A stretch of DNA of 64,000 bases from contig CM060986.1 of the NCBI GenBank assembly GCA_030765065.1, positions 80,717,573-80,781,572 of the forward strand, read 5' to 3'. The notes below the pieces were generated by a model. The model saw nothing but the letters and a program-made list of their open reading frames with translations, made no database searches and was not told the DNA's origin. This stretch comes from Deroplatys truncata (lineage: Eukaryota; Arthropoda; Insecta; Mantodea; Mantidae). Both the position numbers and the translations under genes were made by a program. Positions 9,961-21,896 of this stretch are shown here, in pieces (position 1 is the first letter of the stretch; every line of letters begins with the position of its first letter).

Positions 9961-12069
9961 GCCATAATTTCGCCTATCCCATGTTTTATTTTATTTTATT
10001 CAATTCTCACAAAATCGTTTATCACACCACTTTTGTAACTATCCTAAAAACCGACTAAAATACAAGAGCACTGCAACAAAAATGCTCCATTTGTAGGTTG
10101 CTGTGACAGGTCACGCAAAGGTTAAGGTGTAGCGAGTGTAAAAACAAATGTTTGCATATAACAAGCGATAGCATTTCAAATATATACGATTTTATTATGG
10201 GTTATCTTCCAAAAGTTAATTCACACTTTTTAGGGTATTTCATAGCCTTCACTCTCCCATCTGTCTCTTCAAGGAAAAAAGTTCCTCGCTGATTGATTTT
10301 CATAATGCAAATTATTTCAATTAAAGTTTTTCAAAGAAAACTAGCGGCTTTAATTTTTTATAGGGAGACCAGTCACACTTCATCATCTCGAAACTGTGCT
10401 CTTTAACATACCTCTTACAGAACTGGCATAAGGATTTTAATTTTTGAGTTATCACGATATAAGCAAGAGCGTATTAAATTGTTCTACACTATAAAATTGC
10501 TGTGTTCACAACAGTGACGTGACGTTTCTACCCCGCGTATCAGCCCATTTCTTCTTTAAGACACCTCCATGGGATAACTCACTAGCTAAAGACAAAAGAC
10601 AAGTAAAGTGGGAGCGATTTATCCCTCTTGAATACTCGCGCAGTCCATAGACCGAGGGAGTTTACTAACTTGTTTTACTGTAACTCCTAAAATCCACTAT
10701 AGATATTCAGTTGACTGCTGTGATACCCCCCTCTCTCACTCTCCGCGTTATTTACTCAAATTGTCAAAACCGACATTCATAATTTTTGCGGTTGAGGAGA
10801 AAATTGAAATAATGAGTTTAATGCAAATTATACGAGTAGAAGAAAACAAGGAAAAGAATTCTGTATCCTTTATTCTGATATTTATTCGACATTTTTGGGA
10901 AACACTCCTACAAATAGAGACCCTTCAAAAACTGGTCTTAAATCTGTATCATTTTCATACAAATGTGAACTGTACCCATTAGTAACTTTCCAACTGTTAT
11001 GTATAAATGCTAGGTCAGTAAAGAAAGCCCTAATCGGGACTATTTATTTCATTTTCATGCACATCCCTTAAGCTTTGAATCCAACATATCTTTGAATAAA
11101 TAATTAGTTAATTCTCAAAAGAATAAGATTCATACATAGGATATTAACGAAGATATATTGATCTTTTTAGACCCTTACGTTTCTTTTCATTAATCAAAGA
11201 CCCTCAATATAATATATGAATTTTTATTTTATTATACACTTCAGTTCCTTACGGAATTCCACTAATCGTATCTAATGAGTGATCTAAAAGAACCTTAGTA
11301 TAAAATAATATAAACCAGTAAGAGTTCAAGTGTGACTACAGCTGTGATTACCTTAAAGAAATGTAATGATTCATGGCCTACTCAATGGCTCAAATTCAGA
11401 AATAGTTCATGAAATGACGGTGCAAATAAAGGTCTTAAATACACTAAAAATTACCAAACCAATCATACATATCAGAAATCTTCAAAACTTATTTTAATAA
11501 CTCGTTCATTATCGACAACCATCGTTATTCCTGATATAGGCTATAAAATATTTCCAGAAAAAAGTTTAAAACAGGGTAGAGGTTAGGGCTCGTTTCATTG
11601 GGTATAAATGTTTAGGATATTTTTGGCACTGTATTGTAAATATAGAACATTTTTAAACTGCAAAGGGAGTAATGGGAAGGTTAAGATCGTTTAAATTGAA
11701 TTATTGGAGGGGAGTGATCATATCACCAAATGTTTACATAATTTTGCTGAATTTCATCAAGGAATACCAGTATTTTTGGTATCATTTTGATAAACCTTTA
11801 TCACTTGGGTTTTGGAGTCTGCAAGAATGGGTACTCTACCAACTTTCAAAAACTTCCACTACCCTTATTTTGATCCCTATTTCAATCCCTAAAACTCAAA
11901 TCTATATTGTTTTACTGTGTATATCAAACTACTCGTATGCTATAGGGCACAGAAAGCTACCCTTGTCATATTTTCAAACTCTTCTGTTTAACCCATTTGT
12001 TCAAAATAATGAACAGGTATACTATAGTATCTTAAAGAAATCTTACAAGCTCCAATATGACCCAAATTT
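9961..12069. other. No gene supported; one 141-codon open frame of unknown meaning
   Basis: The only long frame (11672-12097, +) shows no domain, and its end runs into a family A-like terminal sequence, so it is more likely chance or repeat than a gene. Confidence 0.4.
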
Positions 12070-12140
12070 CTACATCAAATTTTTGGGAGGAGTATAATAC
12101 TTCCTCTACCTAGTAGGTACTTGGTAGAGAAAGTAAAAAA
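12070..12140 (+). repeat. Family A 3' terminal fragment
   Basis: AATTTTTGGGAGGAGTATAA...CTTGGTAGAGAAAGTAAAAA matches the last ~70 bp of the repeat. Confidence 0.6.
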
Positions 12141-13257
12141 GTTTAAAAAAGTTATGTGTACATTTAGCAAAGTTATATAATGCTTCAGCCATTTTAGTAG
12201 GGATTAGTGCTACAGTTACACGCTTATACTGATTGATATTAAATAATGCATAGTTTCTTGTTAGGGCAACAAGATAACGATGACTTATGCAACACCTGAG
12301 GTTTCCACCAGTGACGTTCGCGAGGTCACAGTGCCAGTCGATCGCTATGAAATATGTAAACGCTCCCACATCTGGCTGTCACGAACTTGACACACAATTT
12401 TGGAAACCGCTATCGGTTATTTATTTCATTGGAATTGCATGTCACCAGAGTATAGCTTTCAAAGCATTTTTTGAAACTGCCACAGTAGTTTCCAAATGTC
12501 CGAGACCTTCTTTAAAATAATTACTGAATGTTCCAAGAACAAAGCTATCTGATGTTTAACTTCAGAAGACACACGATATTCTGTATCCAAAATATTTTCG
12601 TGGAACATTTTTGGATATACCAGTAACACCCTTCATGAAATTCAGGAGCTTGAGATTACAATAAACTGTTCATAAAATAAGTCGATATATCGCTTCGCAA
12701 ATAGTCTACAAAGTGAACTTTGTACTTTTAGAAAATATCATTATGTAGTGTTTCAGAAAATTTGTAAATTATATTCTCTATCATATCAAAACTTGTAATT
12801 TCTAAACTAAATTGACAGATAGATACTTAAATGGTCTTTTACCAAAAAACTTATTGTATTCGACTAGGGAAGCTGTGCATAACCTTCTGAGAAACAAAAG
12901 AACACAATGTTCCAAAGCACACTGCATTAGGGGAAAACTTAAACCTATAAGGTCCCCTTCACAACGAAAATTAAGCCTAAGCGTAACGCAAACTTAAAAA
13001 AAAATATATGATTATATATTGTAGCGTTCACGATGAATCATGTAAACATAGAAGTAAACATTGAATTAAACATAAACCTAGAAGTTTGCAAGATCCAAGC
13101 TTTCAAGTTTATGTCTACGTCAAAAATACGAAACTGTCCAATCAGAGAGCGATTTTTATCTCATATCAGATTTTCCATCGCCATGTGGTGACTCGCTAAC
13201 TGCCTTTCTGTGTAAGATCGTTGACCAGGTATCACTGGGCTATATATAAAATATATG

Positions 13258-14038
13258 CGTTGCACTCACATGACTTTCTCTACTCTTGTACAAACTATTT
13301 TTACAAACGCTAATTCTCCATCCACTTCATATTAATCGAAATGTTTATCTTATTGCTAACTTTCTGATAGGTACAAGGGGAATATGGAAGGCTTTAAGCG
13401 ATAATGCTATATGGAGTATTCAATTCGCTTTGCATGTTCAGGACATAAAAACCGAATAACGAATTCGAATAATGAAAATGTATTGGAAAATTCAAACAAA
13501 TAACAAGGTATATTTCGGAAATAGTTCACTCGAAAAAAAAATGTATACGACATAAATTGTTTTACATTTTTTTGTGTAGTAAAATTTCTTCCATCTCATA
13601 CGGTTTACCAGTTATGCGAGTCATTCAGAATGCAGAGGATTTTTGGGGACATTCCCAGAAGACTCAAAATATAAATTCCATTTGCCATGAAGATATCTTA
13701 AACATATGATATTTTAATCAAAATTGTTAGAGCCAGTTTTGAGAAAATCAACATTTTCAAAAACATTTTTCATGTAAAGGGTAGTTTAGAAAATCTTCGT
13801 GTAACATCCCTGGAAGACGCTATACTCAAACATCAAGTTTGGTATTTATCTGACTTTTCGTTTTTGAGCTATGCTGTTCACAGACATACAGACACACACA
13901 CGGACATGTTTCCAAAAGTGCTTTATTTGGATTCAGGGCATCTCAAAACATGTATTTCCAGTGAAATCTCGGTATTTAATTTTTGGGTGGAATGCAACAC
14001 TTTCCCTACTTACTATATTGTAGCAGGGAAAGTAAAAA
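13258..14038 (+). repeat. Family A dispersed repeat, near full length
   Basis: Starts TTGCACTCACATGACTTTCTC, contains CACACACACGGACATGTTTCC and ends TAGCAGGGAAAGTAAAAATC. A few internal deletions relative to the 621 copy. Confidence 0.8.
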
Positions 14039-14509
14039 TCCAACAAAACAAATTGTGATGGTAGATGGTGCTTTTTTCAAGATAATGTTCCTTAACCGGG
14101 CAGCTAGCTTTCTTCATTTTGATAAATGTACAACTTAAGACAAATAAATGAGTGACAGCGAAGTTCGATTCGGAAAACATCGGAAGCATTCGCTGTCGCT
14201 GCGTTCATAATACACGATCTAATACCACCCTGTGTTCATTTCAAAGCTATGCGATAAGTAGGAAGGTGTCTTTTAGATTAGTTGTAAGCATGGTAGCCGA
14301 GCGGTGAAATGCAGGTGTGTCGTAATTGGAACAGCTGTATTCCAATGCTTTGCGTAAATGCTTCTTATTGTTATTTAAATTTTAATTTGTTAAATATATG
14401 GCAATATATATGTTCTCCATGCATAAGATATCTATTAATTTTTGAGACATTCATGCATAAAAACTCAAAAAAATTACTCTTTTCATTTTCAAAATAAGTG
14501 CCATATTAG

Positions 14510-14750
14510 TAAGAATTCTAAATTGAGTCGCATGGAATTTTAAGGCCAGTGCATAACGTCCAGTTCTTAAACATTTGACTACCGTTCTCTTTGTATTTAC
14601 AACGAAATGTGTAATTTAGCTATTTCTGCAAAGGTTTGTTTGCATTAAAATGTATTAGATAGAAAAATAAGCTTTAGTAGGAATAATTTGTATACCCATA
14701 AATAATGATAAAGGGTAGGGAAGGTCATGTGAATGTATCACATCCCATTT
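14510..14750 (-). repeat. Family A 5' fragment
   Basis: The minus strand reads the first ~240 bp of the repeat: GGTAGGGAAGGTCATGTGAATG is the reverse complement of the start motif, preceded by GGAATTTTAAGGCCAGTGCATAACG. Similar fragments occur at 34.8 and 58.7 kb. Confidence 0.6.
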
Positions 14751-14879
14751 TTCATTTAGGGCTGTAATATTTATTTATTTATTTAGTTTTCAAAACGAAA
14801 AAGGGGGAGCACAAATTCAAATAAGCCTTAGCAATTGGAAATTATAGTATGCGTAATAAATTTGCATTTTTTCTGAAGA

Positions 14880-14968
14880 AAGAAAAAAAATTATCCTCAG
14901 GATACGAACTTCGGTAGAACTCATTGTTACGTACCGGCTTATAACCGCTCGGCTCTCAGCGCATATTT
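14880..14968 (-). repeat. tRNA-derived SINE head remnant
   Basis: On the minus strand GAGCCGAGCGGTTATAAG resembles a tRNA A-box and AGTTCGTATCC a B-box 40 bp later, the internal RNA polymerase III promoter layout of SINEs. No acceptor-stem pairing is evident, so it is not a tRNA gene. Confidence 0.45.
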
Positions 14969-15240
14969 AGGGACTGGGACTCAATATGAAAGGTGACAAT
15001 GCTAAAGGCACGCGTCCCAAGACACCATTGTGAACCGGCCGCGGAAACATTTGGACTTAGACAAATATACGCTTCGAGAGTCTCCTCATGTTTTAGTGCG
15101 AGGCTGTACATAACCTCTTTTATCGTGTGTACTGTTGGTGGTCGTTTCGCAGACCGCCATATTACCACAGCACTTTCTCGCTCTATTTGCGATTGACTTC
15201 TCTTCATGTTTCCAATTGTTGTTGTGAATGACAGCATATA

Positions 15241-15872
15241 TAATTGAGTTTATTCGTTAAGTTTAAATTATTATGTTAATGCTCAATTTTCATTGTGAAT
15301 GACGCCTAATATCTCTAAATATCTCTAAAATAAATAAATCCGTAAATATTACCCAACATAAATGTTTTACTAGACATACTTTCGTGTAGTAATTTCTTAT
15401 TTATTAGCTTCTTAGGTTACTAAGGGGAGTCTATTAGAATCGCTTTGTCTTTCTGTCCATCCGTCGGTATGAAATAAGTTGCCAGTCCATTTAAGTAGGG
15501 AGCTGAGATTCTATATACAGGATTTCGGAAAATATTTTTCAATGCATTTCAGATCTGTCTGAAATCGTTTCAAGATTGAGTTTAAGAAATTAAGATATAA
15601 ACATCCTGGACGTTTTTAATTTTTAGGCGAACAAAACGCATATTGTCGAAATTTTATTCAAAAGCAGTCCGAATAAAACTTTCTGAGGCATTAAAAATTT
15701 AGTTTAAATCGATATAAAATCAAGGTTTAAGATAAAGAGCCTTCGAATCCAGCATGCAGCTGAGCATTTCTGAAACGAGGCTTTGTAATTTTGGTAACTA
15801 AACGAAATGCTGCATAGAAATGCATATGTAATTATATGCAAAACGGCAGGAAGTAAGAACTACAATGTTATT
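15241..15872. other. No gene seen
   Basis: AT-rich; AGTCTATTAGAATCGCTTTG at ~15430 has the look of a dispersed repeat but no second copy was found here. Confidence 0.35.
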
Positions 15873-16340
15873 GTACTTTCTCTACCACGTACCTACCACT
15901 CTACCTACCCAAACATTTGATACGAGATTTCACCGGAAACAATGTTTTAAAGCTCCCTGGAAAGAAGCATTTTTAGAAAAAGTTCCGTGTGTGTGTCTGT
16001 GAACATATAACTCAAAAAAGAAAGATCGGCTCAACACCAAACTTGGGATTTAAGTTCAGTACCTTTCAAAGATGCGACATGAAGATTTTCAGGAAAATTC
16101 CCCGACACCAAACTACCCTTTACATGAAACATTTTTAGAAATTTCTGATTTTCTAAAAACTGACTAATTATTTTGATTAAAATACCATATATTAAAGATA
16201 TTTACATGAAAAATAAAATTATGTTGAATTTTCTAGGAATACTCTGAAAAGTCCTCCTCATTCGGAAGGAATTTTGTATAAGCTTGTACAACTGGTAAGC
16301 GTTAAGTGATAGACGAAAACGTACTATACAAAAATTATAG
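15873..16340 (-). repeat. Family A fragment, left arm of an inverted pair
   Basis: Reads backwards from the 3' terminus (TTGTACTTTCTCTACCACGTA) through GAGATTTCACCGGAAA, a GTGTGTGTGTCTGTGAAC run, to GATAGACGAAAACGTAC. It meets an opposite-facing fragment near 16340. Confidence 0.7.
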
Positions 16341-16344
16341 ATCT

Positions 16345-16665
16345 CTTTAAAATTTTCGAAAAATGATCCGTTAAACAGTAGTTTGGGGTAGGATATTTTC
16401 TTGAAAATCTTCATGTCGTACCTTTCGAAGGTGCTGAACCTAAATACCAAGTATGGTATTTATCCAAGTCTAGGTTTTTAATTATGCTGTTCACAAACAC
16501 AGACATATATAAATAGTCGTGTGTGCGTGCACGGACTTTTTTTTCTAAAAATGCATTTCATGGATTCAGGGGACCTCAAATCATGTATTTCCTGTAAAAT
16601 CTCTCTATCCAATTTTTGGGCGGAATGCAGTACCTTCACTAATGTACGTGGTAGAAAATGTAAAA
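16345..16665 (+). repeat. Family A fragment, right arm of an inverted pair
   Basis: Starts TTAAAATTTTCGAAAAATG and proceeds through GATATTTTCTTGAAAATC to the terminus TACGTGGTAGAAAATGTAAAA. With the preceding fragment it forms a long imperfect inverted repeat with a short centre. Confidence 0.7.
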
Positions 16666-16999
16666 GTGCAGAGTACTGGAAAAGTAAATCTAATACTGGT
16701 GAATATCTCGGAAATGGCTAATGCCGCAAAAATGAAATTGCACACAATGCCACAAATTTATCGATATTTAACAAATTGTGCGCTTTAAGGAGATCTACAG
16801 TTTTTATGAAGTAAGTTTCTTTGTCACAAATTTATACAAAATTCATACAGAATAAAGAAGGCTTAAGAAATCAGGAAACTTCATCCATATAACGGGTCGT
16901 TTGGCATAGGAAAATTTTCTTGAAAATGTGTGTTGAAGCTGTTGAATTTAAATATCAAGTTTGGTATGTGTGCGATTTTTCGTGTTTTGCGCTTTGTTT

Positions 17000-17054
<55 letters not shown>

Positions 17055-17110
17055 TACCTTTTATGGATGGAAAATAGGAAAGTGATAAAGAAGGAATTAA
17101 GGAAGTATTT
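16666..17110 (+). repeat. Family A fragment with (CA)24 microsatellite
   Basis: Internal family A text (GAATATCTCGGAAATGGCTAA, CTTGAAAATGTGTGTTGAAG, TTTGGTATGTGTGCG) leads into an uninterrupted CA run at 17003-17050. In other copies this position has short CA-rich text, so the microsatellite has grown from the element's own CA tract. Confidence 0.65.
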
Positions 17111-17950
17111 ATAAATAAAAGGGTTGGAGTGTAGTAACCTTTCAGAAATGGGAATAACGCTATTACCTTAAACTTACATGTTTTTGTATAAATCCGGAAA
17201 TAATGGTGCAATGACCGTCACAATAGGGGCAAATATATTTAATGCATCACAAATTAAAGTTAATAGCATCGGAATTACCATAAACACCCCAATAGGAAGA
17301 GATGCCGAATACAATCTCAGCAAAAAAAACGAATGAAAAGTTTTCAATGATACACCTTTGTAATCTTAGTTTTATTTACTACTTAAAAATAAGACATGAA
17401 TACAGGAAGAAGTTTCTAAGTACCAATTAGGGAGTTTCGAACAGAATCAACACTGTTACGAATTCCGCCAAGATATGAATCTAGCGGAATAAGTGTAAGA
17501 CCTAGAAAGCATATCAGGCGAAGGTTATGAATGGAGAAATTCCTGGCGGAAGAAAACACAGGTAAGACACGCCAAAGTGCGAAACTTTGCGTGATACAAG
17601 ACCAGAAAACAACATGCACAAACAGCAACAGGAAAACCTCTTTAATTGAGCATTTACAACAAAATTTCAACCCAGTATCGCACTTATTAGCCATTTTTGT
17701 TGTAACACTTCAAGAGGTTTAATGATTAAAATCGTTTCTTTAATTACGGTTCTTGTTTTCTTCAAGTTGTTTATTCCTTAATTGCTCGCGCAACTAGCCG
17801 TGTTTGAAAAGGTAGCGCTAAGATTCATTAACCGCAAGTAATAATACCATTTTAGGTGCGTTCGTCATCACTGCAAAATAATAGTGCATGCACAATAAAG
17901 AGTAAAATATGCATCCAAATATGTAAAAAAAAAATAATAATAATAATTTC
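17111..17950. other. No gene seen
   Basis: AT-rich; no supportable frame or repeat. Confidence 0.35.
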
Positions 17951-17959
17951 GATGCTTAT

Positions 17960-18165
17960 TTTCAGTAACTTTCGCTACCTACTGTTCACATACTGTTCTT
18001 ACAAAATATTCTTCTTCTGTATACTTCACGATTACAAAAATCGTTTTGCTTGTAGATACAAGAGGATTAGGGGAATAATGTTGGCTTAAGCGATAGCCAA
18101 ACCTTTTAAGAGCGGTCTCTGTGTTACAGCTTTGAAATCCCGTTTTCTTGGCAATACCACAAGAA
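17960..18165 (+). repeat. Family A 5' fragment
   Basis: ACTTTCGCTACCTACTG... to CTTAAGCGATAGCCAAACC and ATACCACAAGAAAAAAAAA matches the first ~220 bp. It is directly followed by another copy, so it was probably truncated by that insertion. Confidence 0.55.
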
Positions 18166-18171
18166 AAAAAA

Positions 18172-19030
18172 ATCTGATGTCACATTCACAAGACGTTCTC
18201 TACCTTCTATCGCTTATTAGTGTGTATAAAACCTATTCTTACGAAAACTTATTTCTCTATCTACTTGATCTTAATGCAAGTAACATTTACAGAAATAGCT
18301 ACATTACACATTTAGTTACAGATACAAAGGGAACAGCGATAGTCAAATGTTTAAGAACTGGACGCTATACGCCTGCCTTAAAATTCCATACTCTTTCCAT
18401 GCAATCGCGAGAAACAACTGAATGTTGACAGGACTTTAAAAGAATGAACAAATACTGAACAATTCGAAACATTAATAACGAATATCTCATATATGGCTAA
18501 TGCTACAAAAACTTTATTTGAAATAAATTGTAAGTTTCAGAGAGATCTAGATTTCTTGTGTCTTACGTTTACTATTATACAAAAATATACAAATCTCTTC
18601 CGAATGAAGAGGGCTTCAAAGGCTATTCCCAGAAAATTCAAGTTATACATTCGATTTGTCATGTAAAATATTATTAATATAAGGTAATTTAATCAAAATT
18701 GTTGGAGCCACTTTTTAGAAAATAAAAAATTCCAAGAAGTCTTCCACATAAAGGTTACCTTGGGGCAGGGGATTTTCTTGAAAATATTCCTGTCGTATCT
18801 TCAGAAGGTACTAAACCTGTACCAAATTTGGCTTTTATCCGACTTTTCATTCTTAAGTTTTTCTGTTCACAAACACATACACCACACAAATTGTTTCTAA
18901 AAATGCTTATTTTTGGATCAGGGGGTCTCAAAATGTATTTTTTGTGAAATCTCGGAATCGATTTTCTGGGTGGAATGCAATATATTCTCTACCCACTATG
19001 TATTATTCCTGCGTGGTAGAGAAAGTAAGA
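18172..19030 (+). repeat. Family A dispersed repeat, near full length
   Basis: Starts GATGTCACATTCACAAGACG and ends GCGTGGTAGAGAAAGTAAG. It abuts a further copy on its right. Confidence 0.75.
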
Positions 19031-19039
19031 AGGAATCTG

Positions 19040-19877
19040 GTGTGCTGCATTCACATGGCCTTCTCCACTCACTTTTCTACGAACTACTCTTACAAAAATA
19101 ATTAATCTATATACAGATAAAACTTTTAATTCACATTTACACACTATGTTGTAGGATACAGTACATAAAGTGATGCAAGATTTTTAAACAAGCCCGTCAG
19201 TATGTGATGGCTTTGAAATTCCATGTTCTTTGCACAAACACGAGAAAAAATAGAAAACATTTCCCAGTTGAGAAAAGTATAGGCATTTGAAAATTCCGGT
19301 TAATAACAAAGAATACCTAGGAAATAGTTAACTCCACTAAAGTTATATGGCATAAATTGTGTGCTTTAACGAAATCTACACGTTTTGTTTAGTAAGATTT
19401 TGTCTCTCTCTCTCACTCTCTCTCTCTCTCTTACGGTTTACAAATTATACAGAAGACACTCAAAATAAAGTGCACTTCACAGGCTATTATCATAAAATTC
19501 AAGATACACATTTATTTGCCAAATGAATGTCTTAAACATAGGGTATTTTAATCAAAATCGTTGGAACATTTTTTGAGAAAAATTAAAATTTTCTAAAGCT
19601 TTTCCATACAAATGATAGTCTAGAGGGGAGATTTTCTTGAAAATCATCTTGTCACATCCTTGGAAGGTACAGAATTAAAACACCAAGTTTGATATTTATC
19701 GTATTTTTCGTTTTTCAGTTATGCTTTTCAGAGATATACATACACAGGCGTTTTTATGAAAACTGCTTTCTTTGGTTTTAGGAAGCCTCACAACTTATAT
19801 TTCCGGTGAAACCTAGACACACAATTTTTGGTTGGAATGCAGTACTTACTGTAAGTACGTGGTAGAGAAAGTAAAAA
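19040..19877 (+). repeat. Family A dispersed repeat, near full length
   Basis: Starts GCTGCATTCACATGGCCTTC, ends TACGTGGTAGAGAAAGTAAAA. It includes a (TC)n run at 19402-19431 within the part that reads TCTATCTCTTATGG in other copies. Confidence 0.75.
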
Positions 19878-19942
19878 GGGCACTAGCAGTTCTGATTGGA
19901 AAGTTGTGATCAGGATGACAGCAATGGTCCTTCCAGTACACG

Positions 19943-20414
19943 TCTCTCTGGACCCTCATTCAGCTCAATCCACTGCAGGACTGTAATGCTTGTGCCATTC
20001 TCTCTTATGTATTGGGCAACTGTCCACAAACTCCTCCGTATCAAACCTCATAGTACGATGTCTCTCTGGACCCTCATTCAGCTCGATCCACTGCAGAACT
20101 GTAATGCTTATGCCATTCTCTCTTATGTATTGGGCAACTGTCCACAAACTCCTCCGTATCAAACCTCATAGTACGATGTCTCTCTGGACCCTCATTCAGC
20201 TCAATCCACTGCAGGACTGTAATGCTTATGCCATTCTCTCTTATGTATTGGGCAACTGTCCACAAACTCCTCCGTATCAAACCTCATAGTACGATGTCTC
20301 TCTGGACCCTCATTCAGCTCGATCCACTGCAGGACTGTAATGCTTATGCCATTCTCTCTTATGTATTGGGCAACTGTCCACAAACTCCTCCGTATCAAAC
20401 CTCATAGTACGATT
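19943..20414. repeat. 118-bp minisatellite, four copies
   Basis: Units start at exactly 19943, 20061, 20179 and 20297, each beginning TCTCTCTGGACCCTCATTCA and ending CATAGTACGAT. Only single substitutions separate units (for example CTCAATCC versus CTCGATCC, alternating in units 1 and 3 versus 2 and 4, and GCTTGTGCC versus GCTTATGCC). The near identity points to recent expansion or ongoing homogenisation. Because 118 is not a multiple of three, both strands show shifted open frames that are artefacts of the repeat. Confidence 0.95.
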
Positions 20415-20689
20415 CCTACTTGCAAATACCCTATGTGGAGAAGGGATGGAATTCATTTTCTTCAGATGAAAGAAGCACAAGTCGAATATATTAATTACTC
20501 TAAACAGAACATCTTCAGCTGAAACACTTGATACGGCCAGAAGCTTTAAATTAAGAATTGAGCAACCCCAAAAATTTGACGCAGAATTTACCAATCAACT
20601 TTGCCGTATTTTATAGGACTCTAGGAATTTAAATCCATAAACTTTACTGGTCCTCTATTTGGTCCAGTGGGATAATTCCCATTTTTTTC

Positions 20690-21045
20690 CTTACCGGAGT
20701 TCTTCTTCAGATTTCCTTCCTCTTGAGAAAACTTACACCTCCAAAAGGACTTGCAAGCCAATACCTTGGGTCAGTACCTGTCGAGGAGCAAGCAAATTCT
20801 GGATCATAGCACATCCAGGATGGGTGACCATCCCAATGCTTAGTATGGTGGTGAAGAAGAAGAAAATGAAATGTGCCGAAAGTGATGAGGAAAATTCATG
20901 GCTAAAATTATAATTATTCGCTTAGCGACCTCAGAAAACTGAGGAAGAAAGCTTTGGTCAGATTGGTTGGCCCCAGAGATTGAACACAGGACCTTCCGAA
21001 TGTGGGCCACAGACGTTACCCCCTGAGCTATCCTGCTCGATTTTA
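20690..21045 (-). repeat. tRNA-derived SINE
   Basis: On the minus strand the head reads CGAGCAGGATAGCTCAGGGG (A-box) and TGTTCAATCTCTGG (B-box), followed by a body ending in GTCCTTTTGGAGGTGTAAG. The body matches the SINE at 53.8 kb (CATCCAGGATGGGTGA, TCGAGGAGCA, GGACTT(A/G)CAAG). Confidence 0.75.
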
Positions 21046-21796
21046 TTAGAGATCAAAATATAAAATTAACAAAAAGACAAAAATTCAAAATGACGTAGTA
21101 TTTAACATTCATGGCCATATTAAAGAATCACATGTGCGATGTTAGTATCAGTTGATTAATTATACCTTGTCATGACTATGCTCTGTTTCTGTTCTTTGAA
21201 TTGTACGTTATTGAATTTGTGTTTATTGTTGAAATCATTAATTTCTTATTTATCATTCTGTGTCCTGTTGGCAATTTCATACATAGGACAGACTCTGAAT
21301 GAGTAATCTCGTCTATATGAATGAAATAATGCGTGTATAAGCTTGTAACTCTGTTTATAATTCTAAATAAAATCGACTGACAAATTTCGAATTATGTTGA
21401 AACGGAACGTTATGGACTTCTCCCAAAGAATAAAAGCTTACAGCTAAGACACTTGCATGTATGGAGTTAAAAACTTTTTCAACAAGCGTACAAATAAATT
21501 TTTATAACAAATATATGACACCAATAAAGATACACCCTGCAGACACACTTTCATGATAGTTTAATTTAGGGATTACGATGTTTAAAATAAGTAGAAAAAT
21601 ATTAAATTTGCTAAAATAATTTATGTTGAGCCCTGAGAACCAAAACCTACAATATTTTCAACGTTACAAACTGAACGTTACGTTAAGTTACTCTTTGGCC
21701 ATCTGTAATACAAACAGTAGTTTCTCCAATATGAGGGAAAATGTTTTGTAACTAGAAATGTTTGTGAAGATAACACGTGTACTGTTTATGTTTCAG
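21046..21796. other. No gene seen upstream of the first Orco exon
   Basis: Intronic, AT-rich sequence. Presumably the 3' part of a long Orco intron, as the phase-2 acceptor at 21796 requires an upstream exon. Confidence 0.5.
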
Positions 21797-21896
21797 GTTT
21801 GTGGGCAACATCGGAGAAACGTACGGCGCAGCATTGCTCATGCATATGTTGACAAGTACAGTGACCCTCACACTGCTTGCTTACCAAGCCACCAAG
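21797..21896 (+). CDS. Orco: Orco internal exon (S5 segment)
   Basis: This exon encodes 33 residues of the odorant receptor co-receptor, from [10 protein letters not shown] to LLAYQATK, corresponding to the fifth membrane helix of the seven-helix Orco subunit. Orco assembles with variable odorant receptors into ligand-gated cation channels in the dendrites of olfactory neurons. The exon follows a pyrimidine-rich acceptor ending TTTCAG and stops at an AAG|GTCTGT donor. Its first base completes a codon split after two bases, so the preceding intron is phase 2; the following intron is phase 0. The block [18 protein letters not shown] is nearly invariant in Orco; Met replaces the usual Leu just before HML. 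The exons encoding roughly the first 340 residues should lie upstream; none was recognised in positions 1-21796. Confidence 0.95.

Noticed and set aside
11672..12097. 141-codon + frame
   Set aside because: No domain, AT-driven composition, and the end overlaps a family A terminus.
14285..14350. tRNA gene beginning GCATGGTAGCCGAGCGGT
   Set aside because: Only an A-box-like block is present; the B-box is not recognisable and no stem closes.
17003..17050. Cysteine/valine- or Thr/His-repeat proteins read through the CA run
   Set aside because: Dipeptide repeats are produced by translating a dinucleotide microsatellite.
19896..20594. Cluster of 60-99-codon open frames on both strands
   Set aside because: All are shifted readings of the 118-bp tandem unit, not separate genes.
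1..21796. Upstream Orco exons
   Set aside because: Looked for text such as YWVERHKHVV and earlier Orco motifs; none found, so the remaining exons are presumed outside the window or too diverged or short to see.
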